Source of the DNA: Acidobacteriota bacterium
Lineage (GTDB): Bacteria > Acidobacteriota > Terriglobia > Terriglobales > Acidobacteriaceae
Reading direction: 5' to 3'
Length of the DNA: 12,582 bases
Assembly: GCA_021781255.1 (NCBI GenBank)
Contig: JAJXXG010000056.1
Location: 1 to 12,582 of the forward strand
Made by a program: the position numbers and the translations under genes. The notes beneath the pieces were generated by a model that worked only from the letters and a program-made list of their open reading frames with translations, ran no database searches and was not told where the DNA came from. Positions 7,621-12,582 of the stretch are shown here, piece by piece (within the stretch, counting starts at the first letter, position 1; the number at the start of each line of letters is the position of its first letter).

Positions 7621-7695
7621 GGTTGCCCAGTCCGGCATCGCCAAACGAGTTGAGGGATAGCATACATCGGCACGCCGAGGTTTTGAAAACGCGCC

Positions 7696-8952
7696 TCACT
7701 CCGCGAGAAGAGACAGTGTGCGTGCCAGCACGTGCACGCCGCTGCCGATCCACTGCGGCGAGGCGTACTCATCGGGCCGGTGGCTCACTCCGCCGCGGCA
7801 GGGAATAAACAGCATGGCGACGGGCGCGATCGAGGAGACTAAAGACGAATCGTGATAGGCACGGCTGACCATCTTTTTGTACGATTTCCCGGCCGCTGTC
7901 GCAGACGCCTCAAGCGCCGCAAGGATCGCCGGATCGCAGGTCGTGGGCGGATCGGCGTTCACCAGTTCCGTCGTGATCTTTACGCCTCGGCGCGTGCTTA
8001 CCTCCTGAACTGCGGCGGCAAACTCAGCCAGAACGCTGTCGCGGCGCGCGCCGTCGATGTCGCGAACGTCTGTTGTCATCAGTACGCGTGAGGGAACACT
8101 ATTGACCGCGCCCGGAAATACTTCGCAAATGCCCACTGTGCCTACGGTGTCAATGACTCCCGTTGATTTAGCCGCGGACTCGAGCGCGAGAATCAACTCT
8201 GCCGCGGCGGCGAGTGCGTCTTTGCGCCCCGGCATGAGCCTGCTGCCTGCGTGCCCGCCTTCGCCTTCGATTACGATGCTCTGGCTGGCCGGCGCGGCGA
8301 TGTGCGTCACGAGTCCGAGATCGATTCGTTCCTGCTCGAGAAGCGGTCCCTGCTCGATGTGCAACTCAATAAATTGATGAAATCGTCCAGAAGGAACCCG
8401 AACGGAGTCGAGCGGTCCGGTGAATCCGGCCTGTGCACGCCATTCTTCCAGTCCGCGGCCCTCCTTGTCGCGAAGGGCAAGCGCCTGCGCGGGCGTAAGC
8501 AGGCCTGCCATCATGCGGCTGCCCACGCAGCCAATGCCGAACCGCGTTGGTTCTTCCGCCGTAAAGATCACGAGCTCGATAGAGCGCCGTGGTTTGAAAC
8601 CAAGCTGTTGAAGTATGCGAATGGCTTCAAGGCCTCCCAGCACACCCACGCAACCGTCGTAGAGGCCGGCGTTGGGAATGGCGTCGATGTGCGAGCCGGT
8701 GCCGATGGGCGCAAGCGTTGCGTCGCTGCCCTGCCAGCGTGCGAAGGTGTTGCCCACGGCATCTTCGCTGACGGTGAGACCGGCTGCGGCGCACAGGCCC
8801 TTCACGTAAGCGCGGGCACGCTGGTCCGCCTCTCCGAAAACCACGCGAGTTACCGCGGGGGGCTCGACTTCGGTGATCTGAGCCAAAGCCACCAGTTCCA
8901 CCATCAGTCTGTCGATGGAAAGTTTTGGGGTGAGTCTTGGTTGCGTAGCCAC
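7696..8952 (-). CDS. M20-family amidohydrolase, likely (S)-ureidoglycolate amidohydrolase (UAH-type; alternative: allantoate amidohydrolase)
   Basis: A 418-residue binuclear-metal hydrolase of the Zn-dependent amidase/hydantoinase/carbamoylase branch of M20. Metal ligands are visible: His88 in GSHIDAIP, Asp99 in YDG, Glu133/134 in TAEEPTRFG, His198 in ELHIEQGP and His391 in GGVSHRPDEY. The lid domain carries GGHAGSRLMPGRKDA (232-246). Annotation pipelines would often call it allantoate amidohydrolase (AllC). However, EEPTRFGI, IDTVGTVGI, DVRDIDGARR and SRAYHDS (363-369) recall plant ureidoglycolate amidohydrolase, as I remember it, whereas AllC has EEEGSRF and SGAGHDA. UAH releases glyoxylate, 2 NH3 and CO2. 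Its partner, ureidoglycine aminohydrolase, is the gene just upstream (3-nt gap). The start is GTG at 8952 with GGGAG 8 nt upstream. Substrate assignment is inference; the enzyme class is secure. Confidence 0.8.
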   Translation of the reverse strand: MATQPRLTPKLSIDRLMVELVALAQITEVEPPAVTRVVFGEADQRARAYVKGLCAAAGLTVSEDAVGNTFARWQGSDATLAPIGTGSHIDAIPNAGLYDGCVGVLGGLEAIRILQQLGFKPRRSIELVIFTAEEPTRFGIGCVGSRMMAGLLTPAQALALRDKEGRGLEEWRAQAGFTGPLDSVRVPSGRFHQFIELHIEQGPLLEQERIDLGLVTHIAAPASQSIVIEGEGGHAGSRLMPGRKDALAAAAELILALESAAKSTGVIDTVGTVGICEVFPGAVNSVPSRVLMTTDVRDIDGARRDSVLAEFAAAVQEVSTRRGVKITTELVNADPPTTCDPAILAALEASATAAGKSYKKMVSRAYHDSSLVSSIAPVAMLFIPCRGGVSHRPDEYASPQWIGSGVHVLARTLSLLAE

Positions 8953-8955
8953 GGT

Positions 8956-9693
8956 TCACGCTCCCAGTGGATGTCTGCACCAATCTTTGTAGATGAGATA
9001 CTTTGCCGGCCGCTTGCCCAGCGCCCCAAACCATTGTGGACAGTATGCGCCCATCCAGATGAAGTCGCCGGCATGGACGGGATACCACGCGTCGCCGAGC
9101 CTGTAGATGCCGCCGCCCTCAAGCATCAGCAGGCCGTGCTCCATCACATGAATCTCCACCATGCTCAGCGCCGCGCCGGGATCGTAGGTCATGGTGTTCA
9201 CGGCAAAATCGTAAGCCGGTCCGTCGGGCATGAGCCTGCGCACCCGCAACGCACGATCGTCAATGAGCGGTGTGGCCGTGATGGCGCTTTCGCTGCCAAT
9301 AGCGATTTCAGGAGCATCTGCGCCCGGTTGCGGTTCATAGGGCTTTTCAATCACCGCAGCGCGCGCAATCCCTTTCGCGCGCACTGTGTGCGGCGCGCCC
9401 TGGGGCAGATACGCGAATCCGCCTGGAGCAAGAACCTGCGTTTTCCCGTTCGCCTTGATCTCGACTTTGCCGTCAAGGACATAGAGAAATCGCTGCGCCG
9501 GAGCCGGCCCCAGCGAGCCGCCGGCTACGAACTCCGCGGTCATCTGCGTAAAGCGCGCGCCCAGTTGCGGGGCGGTGTGGATCACGAACTCCACTCCTTC
9601 GGCGCCGGGCAGCGGTGTGCGAATAAACGTGTCGGGCGTTTGCAGCAGATGATTGGGCTTGAGAATGCTGCGCGTTGATCCGAGTTGGTGCAC
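8956..9693 (-). CDS. allE: (S)-ureidoglycine aminohydrolase (bicupin)
   Basis: A 245-residue two-cupin, Mn-dependent enzyme (AllE/YlbA/UGlyAH) that converts (S)-ureidoglycine to (S)-ureidoglycolate and ammonia. The C-terminal cupin carries the metal-binding set Glu180, His182, His186 and Gln220 in MVEIHVMEHG and CPQWFG, plus a Lys236 in YLIYKDW that matches the substrate-binding Lys of the plant enzyme. The N-terminal cupin (about 48-116) lacks a full ligand set, as is normal for the family. The length is slightly below the ~260 of E. coli. The start is GTG at 9693 with GAGG 6 nt upstream. It is the first gene of the purine operon and is followed after 3 nt by the M20 amidohydrolase acting on its product. 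Confidence 0.94.
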   Translation of the reverse strand: MHQLGSTRSILKPNHLLQTPDTFIRTPLPGAEGVEFVIHTAPQLGARFTQMTAEFVAGGSLGPAPAQRFLYVLDGKVEIKANGKTQVLAPGGFAYLPQGAPHTVRAKGIARAAVIEKPYEPQPGADAPEIAIGSESAITATPLIDDRALRVRRLMPDGPAYDFAVNTMTYDPGAALSMVEIHVMEHGLLMLEGGGIYRLGDAWYPVHAGDFIWMGAYCPQWFGALGKRPAKYLIYKDWCRHPLGA

Positions 9694-9735
9694 AAGCGGC
9701 CTCGTTCCTGGGGAGTGCGCAAAGTGCGTTGCTCG

Positions 9736-9741
9736 ATTTTA
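9736..9741 (-). promoter_or_regulatory. Candidate -10 element of the purine operon promoter
   Basis: On the minus strand TAAAAT lies about 43 nt upstream of the allE GTG start, in a short AT-rich patch of an otherwise GC-rich gap. This is the only good -10-like hexamer between the inverted repeat (9769-9820) and allE. No convincing -35 hexamer sits 16-18 nt upstream; that position is GC-rich. An activator-dependent promoter would fit, but this is a guess. Confidence 0.3.
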
Positions 9742-9768
9742 TCCGAAAGCCGTGGCCAGCCGCGCCAG

Positions 9769-9820
9769 AGCCTGTTATTAACTTTCCCGGCGCAGACCAC
9801 GCGAAAGTTGAGAACAGGCT
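9769..9820. repeat. Long imperfect inverted repeat between the receiver gene and the purine operon
   Basis: The left arm AGCCTGTTATTAACTTTC (9769-9786) and the right arm GAAAGTTGAGAACAGGCT (9803-9820) pair at 16 of 18 positions around a 16-nt loop. It begins 12 nt after the receiver-gene stop and lies upstream of the candidate operon promoter. It could end the receiver transcript as a hairpin, but neither strand has a following T-run, so it is not a classical intrinsic terminator. Alternatives are a regulator binding site or a small interspersed palindromic repeat. Confidence 0.75.
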
Positions 9821-9831
9821 TTAGGATTTCG

Positions 9832-10200
9832 CTACCCGCGCAGCTTGTTCAGCAGATCCTGCGGATGCACAGGCTTGGCGAGGATATCGAACTCATAGCC
9901 ATCTGCGCGTGCCTTTTCAAGCAAATCAGCCGTGGCGGCCTGGCCGGAAAAGAGCAGGATTTTGATTCCCGGCAGAAGAGCGCGAATGCGGATCGCCGCG
10001 TCGATTCCGTTCAGGTCGGCCATAATCACGTCGGAGATGAGCATGTCCGGTTGAAAGGTAGGGGCAAGTTCGAGTGCTTTCTCGCCCGAATACACGGCGC
10101 GGGCGTCAAAGCCGCTCTGGTTCAGGATCATGGCCAGCGTGTCGGCGATCACTCGCTCGTCATCCGCTACCAGAACCTTTGGTCTTATCGTGTTGGGCAT
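9832..10200 (-). CDS. Single-domain response regulator (CheY-like receiver)
   Basis: A 122-residue protein consisting of a receiver domain only, with no DNA-binding or enzymatic output. The phosphorylation site is complete: Asp13/Asp14 in VADDE, phospho-acceptor Asp57 in LISDVIM, Ser85 in LLFSGQ (the Thr/Ser switch) and Lys109 in LAKPVHP. No histidine kinase gene is in the window, so its partner is unknown. The ATG at 10200 is preceded by AGGAG only 3 nt away, an unusually short spacing; no better in-frame start is visible upstream. It lies 138 bp ahead of the purine operon on the same strand, but the inverted repeat between them suggests separate transcription. Short receiver proteins of this style are common in Acidobacteriota; a role in purine use is not shown by the sequence. 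Confidence 0.9.
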   Translation of the reverse strand: MPNTIRPKVLVADDERVIADTLAMILNQSGFDARAVYSGEKALELAPTFQPDMLISDVIMADLNGIDAAIRIRALLPGIKILLFSGQAATADLLEKARADGYEFDILAKPVHPQDLLNKLRG

Positions 10201-10559
10201 ACTCTCCTGGGCATGCGGGGAAGCGAGTCAGAAAATGATCAATCAATTTCCGGCGTGCCTCTTCAAGTCTCGGCCTGTTCGGCCTTGCCCCTGCTGGCAA
10301 GAACGCTACGCTTAACCAGTCTAATTCGCCGCTCTCCCTTTCAACAAAGAGCCATCGAGGAAGCTGCGGAGCCGCAAACGCCGGCCAGCCGGCACAAAGC
10401 GCAATTTATCCGCAATCAAGGCATGAAGTTTATGCCGGCAGCAACTGGCCGCAGCCAGAACCAACCCTACCGGAGAATCGCACATGCAGGAAACGTCGAC
10501 CCGAAATCCGATCTGGGGCGCGCTGCCGCGACACGACCCCTGATCCTTGACACCTGTCT
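10201..10559. other. Non-coding gap between dnaE and the receiver gene
   Basis: These 359 bp hold no convincing gene. Short hairpin-forming segments are visible: CTTGCC-CCTGCT-GGCAAG at 10284-10301, GGCC-TGTTC-GGCC at 10272-10284, GGCAT-N7-ATGCC near 10421-10437 and a GCCGG/CCGGC palindrome near 10381-10394. None is followed by a T-run on the minus strand that would make a clear dnaE terminator. A 20-bp imperfect palindrome lies at 10231-10250, near the receiver-gene end. The gap must contain the end of the dnaE transcript and the receiver-gene promoter. Confidence 0.55.
10231..10250. promoter_or_regulatory. Imperfect 20-bp palindrome upstream of the receiver gene
   Basis: GAAAATGATCAATCAATTTC matches its own reverse complement at 16 of 20 positions, with half-sites GAAAnTGAT and ATCAnTTTC. 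It lies 31-50 bp upstream of the receiver gene's ATG and is AT-rich within a GC-rich context, which is a position and form expected for a dimeric repressor operator near the promoter. It may also overlap the -10 region. No regulator can be named. Confidence 0.4.
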
Positions 10560-12582
10560 TTACCCCACGGCCTGCACCGCGCCCTTGCCCACCAGCTCTT
10601 CCACGCGTTCCACCCATCCCCGGTCCGCCGCCACGCTCATCCCTTCCGGCTCCAGGATCACTGCGTACTCGCCCTTCTTCTCCAATTGCAGCATCAACTT
10701 TCCCGGTCCTGGCGCGGCATCCACGGCGCTCTTCAGTCCGGCAAACATCTCCTCGCTGGCTCGCTCGAGATTGATTCTGACGCGCACGCCCGCAGGCAGC
10801 TTCACCTGCACGTCATCGAGCGCCTGCACCTGGCTCACCGAGAGCTTCGGCGCGGCATCTTCTTCGCCCATCAACGTTCCGCGCACCAGCGCCGGCGCTT
10901 CAATCTTCAACTGCGCCGAGAGCCGCTCGTAATCGCGCGCAAAACAGATCAGCTCGATCTTGCCCGTCGCGTCTTCGAGCGACGCCTGCGCGTAGAGCCG
11001 TTGATCGCGCCGGCTCTTCTGCACGCGCAGCCCGTGGATGATGCCCGCCACGAGAATCTCATCGGCCATGTCAGGTTGCGCGCTCCAACGCCGCTCCGGG
11101 GGCTTGCGTTCCAGCGCCTCGGCCACCGTAATCACGCCGGTCAAATTCCGCAGCTTCTCCGCGTACTTGTCCAGCGGATGCCCGGACACAAAAAATCCCA
11201 GCACCTCTTTCTCATTTGCCAGCCGCAGGCTCTCTTCCCAATCGGCAACGTGCGGCAAATCATCGGCGTTGCGCCCGTGCGCCGGCGCCTCGTCGAACAG
11301 CCCGAACAGTCCGCTCTGCCCCTGTGCCGCGTCGCGCTGCGCCTTCTGCGCGCGCTCTATGGCCTTGTCGATAGCCCCATCCAGCTGCCCGCGTGTTCCC
11401 AGCGAGTCCAGCGCGCCGGCCTTGATCAGCGACTCGATCACGCGCTTGTTCATTACGCGCAGGTCCACCTTCTCGCAAAACTCCCAAAGGCTCTTGAATC
11501 GCCCGCCCGCTTCCGCGCGAGCTTTCAAAATCGACTCAATCGCGTTGCTGCCAACGTTCTTCACCGCCGCGAGTCCAAATCTGATCGCCTCGCCGTGCGG
11601 CGTGAACTGCGCGCCGGACACCTGCACGTCCGGCGGCTCCACGCGAATCCCCCTCTCGCGGCACTCGCCGATATACTTCACCACGCTTTCCGGTTTCGAT
11701 GTTTCCGACGTCAGCAGCGCCGCCATAAACTCCACCGGATAATGCGTCTTCAGATATGCCGTCTGGTAAGCCAGCAGCGCATACGCGGCCGCGTGCGATT
11801 TGTTGAATCCGTAGCCGGCGAACTTCTCCATCTGGTCGAAGATGTTGCCGGCAGTGTCTTTCGAGTGCCCCAGCGCTACCGCTCCGCTCACAAACCGGTC
11901 GCGCTGCTTGGCCATCTCGTCGGCGTTCTTTTTCCCCATCGCCCGCCGCAGAAGGTCTGCCTCTCCCAGCGAGTAGCTCGCCAGCACGTTGGCAATCTGC
12001 ATTACCTGTTCCTGATAGACGATCACGCCCAGTGTCTCTTTCAGGATTCCCTCAAGCTCCGGCAGGACGTACTCCACCTTGCGCCGTCCCAGCTTGCGCT
12101 CTATGAAGTCGTCGATCATGCCGCCCTGGATCGGTCCCGGCCGGTAGAGCGCGTTCAACGCCGTCAAATCCTCAACGGTATCGGGCTTGTAGCGCCGCAG
12201 CACGTCGCGCATCCCGGCCGACTCAAACTGAAACACGCCCGAAGTCAACGCCGCGTGAAACACTTTTTTGAATGTCTCCTCGTCGCTCGGCGGAATCGCC
12301 TCTAAATCGAGCTTCTCGCCCTTGTGCTGCTGAATCAGCTTGATGCAGTCGTCGATAATCGTCAGCGTGGTCAGGCCCAGGAAGTCCATCTTCAGCAGGC
12401 CCATCTTGTCGATTGACTTCATGTCGTAGGCGGTCACGATTTCATCGTTCTTGGTTTTCGCGAGAGGCACCAGTTCGGTGAGCGGGCGCGGCGCAATCAC
12501 CACGCCGGCCGCATGCACGCCCGAGCCGCGCACCAGCCCCTCCAGCTTTTTTGCCGTGTCGATCAGTTCGCGAACCTGCTTG
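10560..12582 (-). CDS. dnaE: DNA polymerase III subunit alpha (partial, C-terminal part)
   Basis: This is the C-terminal ~673 residues of the replicative polymerase (C-family, full length about 1,150-1,200); the N-terminal PHP domain and the first two catalytic aspartates lie beyond the right edge. The visible part starts in the palm with GSGVHAAGVVIAP and contains the third catalytic Asp in KMDFLGL. The finger region follows with ALYRPGPIQGGMIDDFI, GVIVYQEQVMQIA, DLLRRAMGKKNADEM and AGYGFNKSHAAAYALLAYQTAYLK. The helix-hairpin-helix/beta-binding region comes next, then an OB-fold (DEILVAGIIHGLRV...LYAQASLEDATGKIELICF). The ending VGKGAVQAVG matches the small C-terminal tau-binding domain position. 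It is intact in this window, and an essential housekeeping gene here argues that the locus is chromosomal. Confidence 0.97.
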   Translation of the reverse strand, partial: KQVRELIDTAKKLEGLVRGSGVHAAGVVIAPRPLTELVPLAKTKNDEIVTAYDMKSIDKMGLLKMDFLGLTTLTIIDDCIKLIQQHKGEKLDLEAIPPSDEETFKKVFHAALTSGVFQFESAGMRDVLRRYKPDTVEDLTALNALYRPGPIQGGMIDDFIERKLGRRKVEYVLPELEGILKETLGVIVYQEQVMQIANVLASYSLGEADLLRRAMGKKNADEMAKQRDRFVSGAVALGHSKDTAGNIFDQMEKFAGYGFNKSHAAAYALLAYQTAYLKTHYPVEFMAALLTSETSKPESVVKYIGECRERGIRVEPPDVQVSGAQFTPHGEAIRFGLAAVKNVGSNAIESILKARAEAGGRFKSLWEFCEKVDLRVMNKRVIESLIKAGALDSLGTRGQLDGAIDKAIERAQKAQRDAAQGQSGLFGLFDEAPAHGRNADDLPHVADWEESLRLANEKEVLGFFVSGHPLDKYAEKLRNLTGVITVAEALERKPPERRWSAQPDMADEILVAGIIHGLRVQKSRRDQRLYAQASLEDATGKIELICFARDYERLSAQLKIEAPALVRGTLMGEEDAAPKLSVSQVQALDDVQVKLPAGVRVRINLERASEEMFAGLKSAVDAAPGPGKLMLQLEKKGEYAVILEPEGMSVAADRGWVERVEELVGKGAVQAVG

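Noticed and set aside
7696..8952. Simple AllC (allantoate amidohydrolase) label for the M20 enzyme
   Set aside because: Not excluded, but key segments resemble plant UAH more than AllC, so it is kept only as the alternative.
8251..9678. 475-codon plus-strand open frame
   Set aside because: It runs antisense across allE and the M20 hydrolase, both clearly real, and its composition is low-information with no family motif.
10284..10301. CTTGCC/GGCAAG hairpin as a dnaE terminator
   Set aside because: The stem has only 6 bp, no T-run follows on the minus strand and it lies more than 250 bp past the dnaE stop.
10321..10485. 54-codon minus-strand open frame in the dnaE-receiver gap
   Set aside because: There is no Shine-Dalgarno before its ATG, no recognisable motif and an Arg/Leu-rich composition typical of chance frames in GC-rich DNA.
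10483..10542. Plus-strand 19-codon frame starting at ATG 10483 with CGGAGA upstream
   Set aside because: It is too short to support, and nothing about composition or context suggests a leader peptide or toxin.
10686..12305. Long open frame (539 codons) on the plus strand
   Set aside because: It is fully antisense to dnaE, its translation is dominated by His, Arg and Leu with no recognisable domain, and it is explained by the GC-rich codon pattern of dnaE.

Overview
All convincing genes lie on the minus strand, so transcription runs from high to low coordinates. The DNA is GC-rich, with tightly packed genes and frequent GTG starts. The TonB-dependent receptor beginning with a carboxypeptidase-regulatory-like domain, the orphan receiver protein and the overall protein style suggest an Acidobacteriota (Terriglobia-like) soil bacterium. 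That placement is an inference from protein style, not from a marker gene.

Layout in transcription order: (1) 12582-10560, the C-terminal ~673 residues of the replicative DNA polymerase III alpha subunit (dnaE), cut by the window edge. (2) 10559-10201, a non-coding gap with small hairpins and a 20-bp imperfect palindrome. (3) 10200-9832, a stand-alone CheY-like receiver protein. (4) 9831-9694, a gap with a long imperfect inverted repeat and a possible promoter. (5) 9693-738, a nine-gene purine-catabolism operon. (6) 737-446, an AT-rich gap. (7) 445-1, the N-terminal 148 codons of a TonB-dependent receptor, cut by the window edge.

The operon reads: ureidoglycine aminohydrolase, an M20-family amidohydrolase resembling plant ureidoglycolate amidohydrolase, three xanthine dehydrogenase subunits (Mo, 2Fe-2S, FAD), OHCU decarboxylase, 5-hydroxyisourate hydrolase, urate oxidase and an APC-type permease. 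Five of the eight junctions overlap or sit 3 nt apart in a way that suggests translational coupling, and 4-nt ATGA/GTGA overlaps recur. Together the enzymes cover hypoxanthine/xanthine to urate to 5-hydroxyisourate to OHCU to (S)-allantoin, and then ureidoglycine to ureidoglycolate to glyoxylate plus ammonia. The two middle steps, allantoinase and allantoate amidohydrolase, are absent from the window and must be elsewhere if the route is complete.

The most interesting points are the plant-UAH-like features of the M20 enzyme, which would commonly be labelled AllC; the missing middle of the pathway; an APC-family permease where an NCS1 or NCS2 transporter would be expected; a ~20-residue insertion in the hydroxyisourate hydrolase; and the unexplained inverted repeats at the operon head. 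I saw no IS element, CRISPR array, tRNA or rRNA, and no wholly new system.
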